Positions 8,641 through 17,002 of a stretch of 64,000 bases of DNA are shown piece by piece (the stretch's first letter is position 1; each line of letters starts with the position of its first letter). The notes under the pieces were generated by a model that saw only the letters and a list, made by a program, of their open reading frames with translations, had not been told where the DNA came from and searched no databases. The translations under genes and the position numbers were made by a program. The stretch is from Bacteroidales bacterium (GTDB lineage Bacteria; Bacteroidota; Bacteroidia; Bacteroidales; Tenuifilaceae). The DNA lies in the NCBI GenBank assembly GCA_020636845.1, contig JACJXD010000005.1, forward strand, positions 62,001-126,000, written 5' to 3'.

Positions 8641-9265
8641 GGACAGTAAACATTTAGCATCAAAATTGCTACAAATTAATGCAATAAAGCTCAATCCTGC
8701 AAATCCGTTTACATGGGCTTCGGGGTGGAAATCGCCAATTTATTGCGACAACAGGAAAACATTATCCTTTCCGGAAGTACGAAATTTAATTTGCGATGGT
8801 TTTTGCCGTTTAATAAAGAAAATGTATCCGGATGTTGAGGTTATTGCGGGCGTTGCAACCGGAGCTATTGCTCATGGAATGCTTGTTGCCGACAGGCTTA
8901 ACCTTCCGTTTATTTATGTTCGTTCGGCTCCAAAATCGCATGGGTTAACCAATCAAATTGAAGGAGATTATAAGGTTGGCCAAAAGGTTGTTGTAATTGA
9001 GGATTTAATTTCGACGGGGATGAGCAGCTTAGCCGCAGTAGAGGCTTTGCGGGGTGCTGGTTGCGACGTGCTTGGTTTATTGGCGATATTTACTTACCAG
9101 TTTCAACAGGCCAAGGATAATTTTTCGAATGCAGGATGTGGTTGTACTACTCTTTCGAATTACACCGAATTAATAGAAGTGGCAATGGAGCATGGTATTA
9201 TTTCTTCCGAATATGTCGAAGTGCTTAAAGAATGGCGCAGAACTCCTGAAACTTGGGGAAAATAG
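8639..9265 (+). CDS. pyrE: Orotate phosphoribosyltransferase
   Basis: A 208-residue enzyme that joins orotate and PRPP to make orotidine 5'-monophosphate in de novo pyrimidine synthesis. The PRPP loop V-V-V-I-E-D-L-I-S-T-G lies at about 117-127, and N-P-F-T-W-A-S-G-W-K-S-P-I-Y-C-D-N-R near the N-terminus is the family orotate-site segment. The ATG at 8639, not the upstream in-frame ATG at 8567, gives the family length. It begins inside the start codon of the divergent Nudix gene. Confidence 0.96.
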   Translation: MDSKHLASKLLQINAIKLNPANPFTWASGWKSPIYCDNRKTLSFPEVRNLICDGFCRLIKKMYPDVEVIAGVATGAIAHGMLVADRLNLPFIYVRSAPKSHGLTNQIEGDYKVGQKVVVIEDLISTGMSSLAAVEALRGAGCDVLGLLAIFTYQFQQAKDNFSNAGCGCTTLSNYTELIEVAMEHGIISSEYVEVLKEWRRTPETWGK

Positions 9266-9303
9266 GTAAAAGATAGTTTCTAAATGTTGATTTTTAGAGA
9301 ACT

Positions 9304-9873
9304 TTACTTTTGGTGTCGTGCATACCGAAATATAAGTGCCGATGCAATTTTCCAAACTGCAATGCCTATCCCAGCACCTAAAATGGCTCCCACCAGCACA
9401 TCTCCTGGGAAATGAACGCCTAAATATATACGGCTATACGATACAAACGCAGCCCAAAAAAGGATGCTGAAGGTAAACCACTTTTTCGAAAAAAGTAACG
9501 AGAGAAAAACGGCTACACCAAAGGTATTTGCTGCATGTGACGAAACAAACCCGTATTTTCCACCGCATCCGTTAACCAAATGAACGGCGTTACTTATGCT
9601 GGGGTCGTGGCAGGGACGTAAGCGTAAGAATACATACTTAAAGGCATGAACCGATACTTGGTCGGCCATTAAAACCACAAAGGCAATTCCCAGTAGCCAC
9701 CAAAAAGCCTCTTTCCCTGCTTTCTTAAACATGAAAAAAACAATGACTAAATATAGTGGAAGCCATGTTAATTTGCCCGATACAAACACCATTACTGCAT
9801 CCCAGAAAGGGCTATGTAATCCGTTTAAAAACAGAAAAAGTTGCTTATCGATTGCTATAAGGTAATCTATCAT
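9304..9873 (-). CDS. PAP2-family membrane phosphatase
   Basis: A 189-residue inner-membrane protein of the PAP2 superfamily, with about five helices. The three catalytic motifs are present: K79 to R86-P87 in KYVFLRLRP, S111-S112-H113 in place of P-S-G-H, and S-R-I-Y-L-G-V-H-F-P-G-D with Arg148, His154 and Asp158. Such enzymes dephosphorylate lipid phosphates, for example undecaprenyl diphosphate or phosphatidylglycerol phosphate. The substrate is not determined by the sequence. It starts 3 bp after obg and is likely co-transcribed with it. Confidence 0.9.
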   Translation of the reverse strand: MIDYLIAIDKQLFLFLNGLHSPFWDAVMVFVSGKLTWLPLYLVIVFFMFKKAGKEAFWWLLGIAFVVLMADQVSVHAFKYVFLRLRPCHDPSISNAVHLVNGCGGKYGFVSSHAANTFGVAVFLSLLFSKKWFTFSILFWAAFVSYSRIYLGVHFPGDVLVGAILGAGIGIAVWKIASALIFRYARHQK

Positions 9874-9876
9874 TGG

Positions 9877-10875
9877 TTATTTATGTTCCGAGTTAATATT
9901 ATTCCACAACATGTCTTTCAATTGGGTAATACCTTCGCCTGTTATAGCTGAGATAAAAACAGCAGGAATATCTGGAAGATTTTTCGCAATATCGTCCTTA
10001 ATCTCCTGATCTATTAAATCACACTTAGTTATGGCAAGTACCCGTTTCTTTTCGAGCAATTCTGGATTGTACATTTTTAGTTCGTTTACCAAAATGCTAT
10101 ACTGTTCGGAAACGCTGTCGCTATCGGCGGGTACCATGAACAGTAGCATGGAGTTTCTTTCTATGTGACGCAAAAACCTTAATCCAAGACCTTTCCCTTC
10201 GTGGGCACCTTCTATAATTCCGGGAATATCGGCCATTACAAAAGAACGATCGTCGCGATAGTTAACAATACCCACGCTCGGAACCAGTGTTGTAAAAGGA
10301 TAATCGGCAATTTTAGGTTTAGCTGCACTTACTGCTGAAAGCAGCGTCGATTTTCCTGCGTTGGGAAATCCTACTAATCCCACATCGGCAAGAATTTTCA
10401 ACTCGAAAACAACAAAACCTTCTTCACGGTCTTCGCCGGGTTGGGCAAATCGGGGTGTTTGTAGTGTGGGTGTTTTAAAGTTCCAGTTACCTAAGCCTCC
10501 ACGACCGCCTTTCATTATTGTTTCAACTTGGTTGTTTTCGACAATTTCGGCAATAATCTCTCCCGTTTCAGCATTACGGGCAATGGTTCCTACCGGAACT
10601 TCAATGGTAACATCGTTACCATCCTTTCCGGTTCGGCGCGATCCCGCGCCGGATTCGCCATCACCGGCATAGATGTGGCGTTTATACCTAAGGTGTAACA
10701 GGGTCCAAAGTTGACTATTTCCTTTTATGAATACGTGTCCGCCTCTACCGCCATCGCCACCATCGGGACCTCCTTTGGGAACAAATTTTTCACGACGTAA
10801 ATGCGTACTACCGGCTCCTCCTTTGCCGGAGCGGCAAAAAATTTTTACGTAATCTACAAAGTTTGAGTTCGACAT
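9877..10875 (-). CDS. obg: GTPase ObgE/CgtA
   Basis: A 332-residue ribosome-associated GTPase of late 50S maturation. The glycine-rich Obg domain covers about 1-155 (KGGPDGGDGGRGG) and the G domain follows (G1 GFPNAGKST, switch II D-I-P-G, N-K/T-K-C-D-type specificity motif). There is no C-terminal OCT or other extension, as in many Bacteroidota. The ATG at 10875 gives the standard MSNSNFVDYVKIF start; an upstream in-frame start at 11022 would add 49 non-family residues. It lies in the order adk-obg-PAP2. Confidence 0.96.
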   Translation of the reverse strand: MSNSNFVDYVKIFCRSGKGGAGSTHLRREKFVPKGGPDGGDGGRGGHVFIKGNSQLWTLLHLRYKRHIYAGDGESGAGSRRTGKDGNDVTIEVPVGTIARNAETGEIIAEIVENNQVETIMKGGRGGLGNWNFKTPTLQTPRFAQPGEDREEGFVVFELKILADVGLVGFPNAGKSTLLSAVSAAKPKIADYPFTTLVPSVGIVNYRDDRSFVMADIPGIIEGAHEGKGLGLRFLRHIERNSMLLFMVPADSDSVSEQYSILVNELKMYNPELLEKKRVLAITKCDLIDQEIKDDIAKNLPDIPAVFISAITGEGITQLKDMLWNNINSEHK

Positions 10876-10894
10876 GTTTTTGCAGAATTGGCTG

Positions 10895-10902
10895 CAAAGG
10901 TA
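10895..10902 (-). promoter_or_regulatory. Possible -7 box of obg
   Basis: On the minus strand TACCTTTG is followed by CAGCC, the same extended -7 form seen at rpmE2 and rpsL. No -33 TTTG is found at normal spacing, so this is a partial promoter match, 19 nt before the obg ATG. Confidence 0.4.
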
Positions 10903-11051
10903 GTAAAAAATAAAGGTGTTTTTATATGACCAAGTGTGAGTTCTATATAAGTTGACATCTGCTCTTGTCGAGGAAGTTATCTTATTAAAGCAAAACTGTT
11001 TTGCCTTCGCTCGACATAGCAAAATTATCTTTTGACAATATCAAGTTTATA

Positions 11052-11633
11052 TTATTTACCCTTTGTTTCGTCGATTACCTTGCAAATGCGTTGGAAAATC
11101 TCTTCTATAGTTCCCATTCCGTATATTTCACGGTATTTCCCTTGTTTTTTGTAGTAATCCATTACAGGGAGGGTTTCGGTGTTATAAACTTCGAGTCTCC
11201 GACGGATAGTAGATTCGCTTTGGTCGTCGGTACGTCCGCTTATTTTTCCCCGATTAAGCAAACGGGCAATCAGTTCGTCTTTTCCCACTTCAAGCGAAAT
11301 CATTAAGGAAATGGGAGCACCATGTTTTTGGAGCATTTCGTCCAGTTTTGCGGCTTGAACGGTTGTTCTGGGAAATCCATCGAAAACAAAACCCGAAGCA
11401 TTGCTATGCTTTTCCAACTTGTGGGCAATCATTCCTATTACAGTTTCGTCTGGAACCAGTTGCCCTTTATCGATGAATTTTTTTGCTTCAAGTCCCATTT
11501 GCGTTTTTTCGCTTATTTCAGCCCTTAACATGTCGCCGGTAGCCAAATGTATTAGGTTGTATTTTTCGATAATATATTGGGATTGAGTTCCTTTCCCTGC
11601 CCCCGGAGGGCCAAATAGAACAATGTTAAGCAT
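11052..11633 (-). CDS. adk: Adenylate kinase
   Basis: A 193-residue short-form adenylate kinase: P-loop G-P-P-G-A-G-K-G-T at about 7-15 and the LID in its short version (G-R-T-D-D near the C-terminal half, without the zinc or long beta insertion). It converts ATP and AMP to two ADP. In many bacteria adk sits between secY and map in the ribosomal operon; here it is 38 kb away, upstream of obg. Confidence 0.96.
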   Translation of the reverse strand: MLNIVLFGPPGAGKGTQSQYIIEKYNLIHLATGDMLRAEISEKTQMGLEAKKFIDKGQLVPDETVIGMIAHKLEKHSNASGFVFDGFPRTTVQAAKLDEMLQKHGAPISLMISLEVGKDELIARLLNRGKISGRTDDQSESTIRRRLEVYNTETLPVMDYYKKQGKYREIYGMGTIEEIFQRICKVIDETKGK

Positions 11634-11840
11634 GGCTGTTTTAGGTTAGTTTAGCACAGTTTTAACTTGTAATACAATTGTTTGCAAAAAATTTTGCTGA
11701 CCAAGGTGGCCAGCATTGTTTAAGATTGCATTAACAAAATTAAATAAACGGGCATAATGGGCAAATTCATTGCGTAAAAATGTTTGGCAAATGGTTATTT
11801 TCTTACAGAAAAGTTAAATATAAATGTCTTATAAAGAAGA

Positions 11841-11869
11841 AAAATACCCTGATCTTGTCAGGGTATTTT
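11841..11869 (-). terminator. Intrinsic terminator of hpt
   Basis: The arms AAAATACCCTGA and TCAGGGTATTTT pair perfectly over 12 bp with a 5-nt loop. On the minus strand they are followed by a T-rich tract. The element lies 55 bp after the hpt stop and separates hpt from adk. Confidence 0.85.
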
Positions 11870-11923
11870 AGGATATTACGACCAAATATCGTTTTTTATT
11901 TGTAGAAATTTTCCAGATTAACT

Positions 11924-12469
11924 TTACTCGGAGATAAGCGTGTATATATCGGGTAAGTTTCTTCCGATGCCATCGTAGTCAAGTCCGTAACCTACAATAA
12001 ATTCGTTAGGGATAGACTTTCCAATGTAATCTATAGGAATGGTTCCTTTATAGGCATCGGGCTTGTATAGTAACGTTGCTACTTTTATAACTTTCGGGTT
12101 GAGTTTGGAAAGTTCTGCAAAAAGTTTGGAAAGTGTAATGCCCGTATCAACAATATCTTCTACAATTATTACGCTTCTACCTTCTATATTCTCGTTAAGT
12201 CCGATTAACTCATTAACATTACCTGTTGACTTGGTGCCTTTGTATGACGATAGTTTGATAAACGAAATTTGGCAGGGAAACGAAACACGCTTTACCAAAT
12301 CGGCAGTAAACATAAAAGCGCCGTTGAGAATGCTAAGGAAAATGGGAGTTTCCTCCGAAGCATGAAAATCCCAGTTGATTTTTGATGCAAGAACATCAAT
12401 ATCGGCTTGAATTTCATTCTCCGGGTAACTTATACCAAAGGTTTTATCTTTTAAAGTAACCTGTTTCAT
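11924..12469 (-). CDS. hpt: Hypoxanthine phosphoribosyltransferase
   Basis: A 181-residue purine-salvage enzyme that makes IMP or GMP from hypoxanthine or guanine and PRPP. The PRPP loop is V-I-I-V-E-D-I-V-D-T-G. The typical N-L-P-D-I-Y end is present. The ATG at 12469 (MKQVTLKDK) is used in preference to 12571. Upstream on the minus strand TAAATTTGTGCC at 12578-12571 looks like a -7 box. A terminator downstream separates it from adk. Confidence 0.95.
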   Translation of the reverse strand: MKQVTLKDKTFGISYPENEIQADIDVLASKINWDFHASEETPIFLSILNGAFMFTADLVKRVSFPCQISFIKLSSYKGTKSTGNVNELIGLNENIEGRSVIIVEDIVDTGITLSKLFAELSKLNPKVIKVATLLYKPDAYKGTIPIDYIGKSIPNEFIVGYGLDYDGIGRNLPDIYTLISE

Positions 12470-12570
12470 GAGCTGAATGTTTTTATTGTTATACGAAATG
12501 TTCTTCACTTTTCGAGTGTAAAATTGCAAACATTTCATTTTTAATGGATTGTATGTTAAAAATGAAGGCA

Positions 12571-12578
12571 CAAATTTA
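12571..12578 (-). promoter_or_regulatory. Possible -7 box of hpt
   Basis: The minus strand reads TAAATTTG followed by TGCC, matching TAnnTTTG. No convincing -33 element was found, so confidence is limited. The leader would be about 100 nt. Confidence 0.35.
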
Positions 12579-12681
12579 AACCGATTTTTTTATTTTTTCT
12601 TCTTTTTAAAGTTAAACTTGCTCAATAAATGTGAGTAGTTCGCTTTTTTCGGGGCATGTTGCTTAGTGAATGGTTATAAAC

Positions 12682-12708
12682 AAAAAGCCGACCACATGTC
12701 GGCTTTTA
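12682..12708 (-). terminator. Intrinsic terminator of the M28 peptidase gene
   Basis: The arms AAAAGCCGAC and GTCGGCTTTT form a 10-bp stem with a 5-nt loop, and a T-rich tract follows on the minus strand. It begins 8 bp after the gene's stop codon. Confidence 0.85.
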
Positions 12709-12715
12709 TACTCCT

Positions 12716-14314
12716 TTATTTTATTTTCTTTTTCTTCGAAACTTTTGTGTTATTATCCTCCTTTTGCGGAGCAAAAAAGTTTTCGCGCGATAGCAAATGG
12801 TCTAAGTTTGCAACGCCAAGGGCAACAATTGCGGTAACTATTGATGTATGGTTCATATAATTTGCCGGACATTTCTCGTAAGTGTCGCGCTCGGTATGCC
12901 AAATTTCTCCGTAATTAAAATCGTAACCGTTTACATCCTGTGTTTCAAATTGAAAGGCAGGAATTCCTGCCATTAAAAACGGAGAAGTATCGGTACCTCC
13001 CGGATGGGTAGGCTTTGGTTTAGGTTCAACCTCACGAAGGGTGAAAGGGAGTAGCGAATCGATGCTATTTAGTGGTTTGCAAATTTCTTCGAAATCGGGG
13101 TACATGGCTTTTGGAACAGAAAGACCATTGGCTACCGTGGGGCCTCCATCGCGGTTGAGCATAATCGAAACGCTATCCAGTTCGTTTGCATGTTTTTCTA
13201 CCCAACTGCTGGAGCCTAAAAGACCAAATTCTTCGCCTGCCCAAAGGCAAACTAGGATTGTCCGTTTAGGTTTTGCGCCCGATTTCATTATTAGCCTTGC
13301 AGCCTCCATGGCAGGAACAGCGCCAGAGGCATTATCGGATGCGCCGGTTGCCACATCAAAGGCATCGAGATGACCGCCCATTATAACATACTGATTGGGG
13401 TATTCGGTGCCTTTTATTACTCCAATTAGCGAGTAGTAAGGTATGGGGCCGGGACGAAAATGGTTCCGGATGTCGAATTCCAGTTGAAAGTATTGTCGTT
13501 CCTTAGCCATTTTTTCGATAACGGCGTATTGCTTTTCGTCTAATTTTATATCGGGAACTTTAGGGAGGTTATTCCACGACATGTTGGGAAGGTTTTTACG
13601 ATCGTATAGCACGCGTATTGGGACAGGGGCTTTTTGTATGAAGCCGAGAACACCTGCATCTGCCATTTGCTGGTAAAACAATGCAGGTTCTTCGATATAA
13701 GGGATTAACTCCTTCTGTGCCTCCTTATTGTTTCGATTTTGCCAATTTTCTCGTCTTATTTCACTGTTTTGCTTTTCTATTTCTTCGTTTTTGGCGATAA
13801 TTTCCTTCCGTTTTTCGCTGGCCTCAGTCGAGAAATCCAAGGGCCAACCGTTGCTCTCGCCCGAAACCAAAACCCAAGCACCTTTAAGTTTGCCTTTCAT
13901 TCTGTCGAATTCGCGCTGCGTTTTTGGTTCGATAACCACATGTCCACGCTGAACTCCTTTCGTTCCCGCGGTGTACGAGGGTGTGGCAAAGTGAAGAATC
14001 ATGCCATTTTCGGTCAATAATTTCCCGAACCACGGGCCACGGTTAAATCCTACAGGCAGTTGTCCTACTTCGTCGAGCATAATATCCATCCCCCAATCCT
14101 GAAATTTTCGTGCCGCCCATAAAACAGCGTCTTCGTAAGCAGAAGAACCGATGAGTCGGCCGCCAATACGATTACACAGTTCGTCGAGCAAAACCATGGT
14201 TTGGTTATCCGTTTTCCCAATTTGTATTATTTTTTGGATTGTAGTGTCGGTTTGTGCACTAACGGATATGGTTAAAGCGATGCTTAGTGCAGTTAAGATT
14301 ATAAATTTTTTCAT
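12716..14314 (-). CDS. M28-family exported metallopeptidase
   Basis: A 532-residue secreted aminopeptidase-type enzyme with a signal peptide ending at Ala20 and glutamine at +1. The C-terminal half is the M28 catalytic domain with a co-catalytic di-zinc site: His315 and Asp317 in G-G-H-L-D, Asp327 in S-D-N-A-S-G, catalytic Glu361/ligand Glu362, Asp389 in N-R-D-G-G and His473 in W-H-T-E-R-D-T. An inserted PA-like segment (about 90-230) lies before it. All ligands are intact, so it should be active on peptides in the periplasm or outside. Specific substrate unknown. Confidence 0.9.
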   Translation of the reverse strand: MKKFIILTALSIALTISVSAQTDTTIQKIIQIGKTDNQTMVLLDELCNRIGGRLIGSSAYEDAVLWAARKFQDWGMDIMLDEVGQLPVGFNRGPWFGKLLTENGMILHFATPSYTAGTKGVQRGHVVIEPKTQREFDRMKGKLKGAWVLVSGESNGWPLDFSTEASEKRKEIIAKNEEIEKQNSEIRRENWQNRNNKEAQKELIPYIEEPALFYQQMADAGVLGFIQKAPVPIRVLYDRKNLPNMSWNNLPKVPDIKLDEKQYAVIEKMAKERQYFQLEFDIRNHFRPGPIPYYSLIGVIKGTEYPNQYVIMGGHLDAFDVATGASDNASGAVPAMEAARLIMKSGAKPKRTILVCLWAGEEFGLLGSSSWVEKHANELDSVSIMLNRDGGPTVANGLSVPKAMYPDFEEICKPLNSIDSLLPFTLREVEPKPKPTHPGGTDTSPFLMAGIPAFQFETQDVNGYDFNYGEIWHTERDTYEKCPANYMNHTSIVTAIVALGVANLDHLLSRENFFAPQKEDNNTKVSKKKKIK

Positions 14315-14385
14315 TGTCTAAATTTTTTATTTAGAAGAAATTTTTGTTTTAAAGTTTAATAACTATTCAAAATCAGTTTATACAA

Positions 14386-14416
14386 AAAAGCCGATATTGT
14401 AATAATACCGGCTTTT
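14386..14416 (-). terminator. Intrinsic terminator of dnaJ
   Basis: The arms AAAAGCCGATATT and AATACCGGCTTTT pair over 13 positions with one mismatch, followed on the minus strand by T-rich sequence. It lies 46 bp after the dnaJ stop. Confidence 0.75.
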
Positions 14417-14462
14417 AATTTATATAAAATATACTTGTTTCTTTTGATAATGCTTAAAACTT

Positions 14463-15623
14463 TTATTCGAAGTATCCTCTCATTTTTTCGAAAAACGAAG
14501 TTTTCTCATACGGATCTGGTTTAAAACTAGGGGACGCACTTAGTTTTTCCATTAGCGTTTTTTCGTCCTTACTTAATGTTTTAGGAATATAAACGTTTAC
14601 TGCCACAAGTAAATCGCCTCGGCTGTATCCATTTACATCGGGTAGCCCTTTCCCTCTAAGTCTTAATATTTTTCCGGGTTGAGTTCCGTGCTCAATCTTA
14701 ATTTTAACCTTACCTTCGATGGTAGGGATTTCGACCGGTGCACCTAAAATGGCATCGGGAATACTTATGCTAAGGTTATAAATTAGGTCGTTTCCGTCGC
14801 GTATAAGTTCGGGGTGCTTTTCTTCCTCGATTACTACAAGAAGATCGCCGGGAACGCCACCTCTTCGAGCGGCATTACCTTTGCCCGAAACGTTTAGTTG
14901 CATTCCTTCGGCTACACCGGCAGGAATTTTTATTGTAATAACCTCGCTATCTCTAATAACGCCTTCGCCGTTACAAGCGGTACACTTGTTTGTAATAATT
15001 TTACCTTCGCCATTACATGTTGGACATGGCGATGATGTTTGCATTTGCCCCAGTATGGTGTTCGCAACTCTGGTTACATAGCCGGTTCCTCTACATGTGG
15101 AACATGTGCTGTAGCCCGAGCCGTTTGCTGCGCCTGTGCCATGGCACGATTGACAGGGGACATACTTGTTAACCTTAATCTTTTTTTCGACTCCGTTGGC
15201 AATTTCCTTAAGGTTTAGTTTTACCTTAACCCGAAGGTCTGTCCCGCGTGTCGTTCGGTGCGAACGTCCCCGGCTGCTGCCACCGAAACCGCCGAATCCT
15301 CCAAAACTGCCAAAATGACCGCCAAAAATATCTCCAAATTGAGAGAAAATATCATCGATAGTCCAGTCGTGACCAAATCCACCTCCTCCGCTGTTGCTCA
15401 TTCCGGCATGACCGAATTGATCGTAACGGGCACGTTTATTGTCATCGCTTAAGACCTCGTAAGCTTCAGCGGCTTCCTTAAACTTTTCTTCGGCTTCTTT
15501 ATCTCCCGGATTTTTGTCGGGGTGATACTTAATGGCCATTTGCCGGTATGCCTTTTTTAGTTCTTCTTTAGTCGCATTCCGACTTACGCCAAGTATTTCG
15601 TAAAAATCTCTTTTCTCTGCCAT
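14463..15623 (-). CDS. dnaJ: Chaperone DnaJ
   Basis: A 386-residue class A J-domain protein that delivers substrates to DnaK and stimulates its ATPase. The J domain has HPD in KYHPDKNPG, then a Gly/Phe-rich linker (GGFGGFGG). Four zinc-finger repeats of the form C-x-x-C-x-G-x-G follow (C-Q-S-C, C-S-T-C, C-P-T-C, C-T-A-C), and then the substrate-binding C-terminal domains. It starts 6 bp after grpE, so the two form an operon; dnaK is not in the window. Confidence 0.97.
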   Translation of the reverse strand: MAEKRDFYEILGVSRNATKEELKKAYRQMAIKYHPDKNPGDKEAEEKFKEAAEAYEVLSDDNKRARYDQFGHAGMSNSGGGGFGHDWTIDDIFSQFGDIFGGHFGSFGGFGGFGGSSRGRSHRTTRGTDLRVKVKLNLKEIANGVEKKIKVNKYVPCQSCHGTGAANGSGYSTCSTCRGTGYVTRVANTILGQMQTSSPCPTCNGEGKIITNKCTACNGEGVIRDSEVITIKIPAGVAEGMQLNVSGKGNAARRGGVPGDLLVVIEEEKHPELIRDGNDLIYNLSISIPDAILGAPVEIPTIEGKVKIKIEHGTQPGKILRLRGKGLPDVNGYSRGDLLVAVNVYIPKTLSKDEKTLMEKLSASPSFKPDPYEKTSFFEKMRGYFE

Positions 15624-15629
15624 AGTATT

Positions 15630-16232
15630 TTACTCTCCAATTACTACCTTCGAGAAACGAACAACTTTATCGTTTAGCAGGTATCCTTTTTGAATAACAT
15701 CTACAATTTTACCCTTTGACTTATCGTCGGGGGCTGGAATTTTTGTTACAGCTTCGTGTAAATCGGTATCGAGGTCTTTTCCCATTGCATCAATTTCTTT
15801 GATACCTTTTGATTTAAGAAAATCGTGAAACTTATTTACAATAAGTTTTAATCCTTCTTTAACAGCTGCAACATCCTTAGCCTCTTCAATTGCGTTTAAA
15901 GCTCTGTCCAAATCGTCAACTACAGGAAGTAAATCGGTAAGCACATCCTCGGACGCATATTTTAGCAAATCGCTTTTTTCCTTTAAAGTACGTTTACGGT
16001 AATTATCGAATTCGGCTGATAAGCGGAGGTATTTATCTTTCATATTACCCAATTCCGTTTCAATGTCCTTGGCAATTTCTTCTGTCTCAGAAGATGTTGC
16101 GTCGGCATTTTTCTCATTCTGTTCTTCCTTTTTTTCTTCATTTAATGTTTCATCAACTATTTTCTCTTCTTTTTCGGAAGTAACCTCTTCTTTATCGTTA
16201 ATTTCTTCTGATTGCTTAGTTTTCTTTACCAT
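15630..16232 (-). CDS. grpE: Nucleotide exchange factor GrpE
   Basis: A 200-residue DnaK nucleotide exchange factor. The first about 60 residues are very acidic and low in complexity, followed by a long helix and the family core (L-R-L-S-A-E-F-D-N-Y-R-K-R-T, then a beta-wing with the V-I-Q-K-G-Y-L-L-N-D-K-V-V-R segment). No CIRCE element was seen upstream, but a clear TACCTTTG box is present at 16314-16321. Confidence 0.96.
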   Translation of the reverse strand: MVKKTKQSEEINDKEEVTSEKEEKIVDETLNEEKKEEQNEKNADATSSETEEIAKDIETELGNMKDKYLRLSAEFDNYRKRTLKEKSDLLKYASEDVLTDLLPVVDDLDRALNAIEEAKDVAAVKEGLKLIVNKFHDFLKSKGIKEIDAMGKDLDTDLHEAVTKIPAPDDKSKGKIVDVIQKGYLLNDKVVRFSKVVIGE

Positions 16233-16313
16233 ATTTCTTTGTGTTTTATTTCGATTTTACTTGCAACTTGTAATCAAAATGTATTCCAGTTATGAATATC
16301 CGACAAAATGGCA

Positions 16314-16347
16314 CAAAGGTAACAAACATACTTTATTATATCGCAAA
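16314..16347 (-). promoter_or_regulatory. Promoter of grpE-dnaJ
   Basis: On the minus strand TTTG (16347-16344) and TACCTTTG (16321-16314) are separated by 22 nt. The -7 box is followed by TGCCATTTT, close to the L31 and rpsL promoters. The purE promoter lies on the opposite strand 70 bp away. Confidence 0.55.
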
Positions 16348-16416
16348 ATTGATTAAATTTGAATTAAAGGTCTTTTTGTTCGAGTTTGCTGATTAGAAAA
16401 AAACGGCGTAGCGTAT

Positions 16417-16424
16417 TATATTTG
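16417..16424 (+). promoter_or_regulatory. Possible -7 box of purE
   Basis: TATATTTG is a perfect TAnnTTTG, 27 nt before the purE ATG. The -33 box is unclear, because the nearest TTTG (16385-16388) is 28 nt away. Confidence 0.35.
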
Positions 16425-16451
16425 TAGAAAATTATTCTAAAGTTTATTACA

Positions 16452-16964
16452 ATGAGTCCTAAGGTAAGTATAATTATGGGTAGTATTTCCGATATGCCGA
16501 TTATGGAAGCAGCTGCCAAGTTTCTCGACGAAATGAACATTCCTTTTGAAATTAATGCGCTATCGGCACATAGAACTCCGGATAAAGTTTTGGATTTTGC
16601 CAGAAATGCACACACCCGTGGAGTAAAGGTTATAATCGCAGGAGCGGGAGGTGCCGCGCATTTACCCGGTGTTATTGCTGCTTTAACGCCTATTCCTGTT
16701 ATTGGAGTTCCTATTAAATCGTCGAACTCAATTGACGGCTGGGATTCTATTTTATCGATTTTGCAAATGCCTTCGGGTATTCCGGTTGCCACAGTTGCTC
16801 TGGATGGTGCTAAGAATGCAGGAATTTTGGCTGCCCAAATTATTGGAACCGGTGAGCCACAGGTTCAGCAGGATGTTATTAATTTTAAGAAAACGTTGGG
16901 CGAAAAGGTTGTTAAGGCAAACAAGGATTTAGAACAGATAAAGTTTAAGAATAAAACCAACTAG
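16452..16964 (+). CDS. purE: 5-(carboxyamino)imidazole ribonucleotide mutase
   Basis: A 170-residue class I PurE that interconverts N5-CAIR and CAIR in purine synthesis. The signature residues of the substrate loop are visible: M-G-S-I-S-D-M near the N-terminus, S-A-H-R-T-P at about residue 40, and the A-G-A-G-G-A-A-H-L-P-G segment. No purK partner is next to it in the window. A beta-barrel gene follows. Confidence 0.95.
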   Translation: MSPKVSIIMGSISDMPIMEAAAKFLDEMNIPFEINALSAHRTPDKVLDFARNAHTRGVKVIIAGAGGAAHLPGVIAALTPIPVIGVPIKSSNSIDGWDSILSILQMPSGIPVATVALDGAKNAGILAAQIIGTGEPQVQQDVINFKKTLGEKVVKANKDLEQIKFKNKTN

Positions 16965-17002
16965 CATATATTCTGAAATCTAACTTAACTTTTTACGGGT
17001 TA

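Noticed and set aside
10990..11004. GCAAAAC-T-GTTTTGC inverted repeat upstream of obg
   Set aside because: A 1-nt centre cannot form a good hairpin, and an inverted repeat of this size is expected several times by chance in 64 kb.
16364..16792. 142-residue ORF antisense to purE
   Set aside because: It covers the purE coding region and its promoter on the opposite strand without family features.
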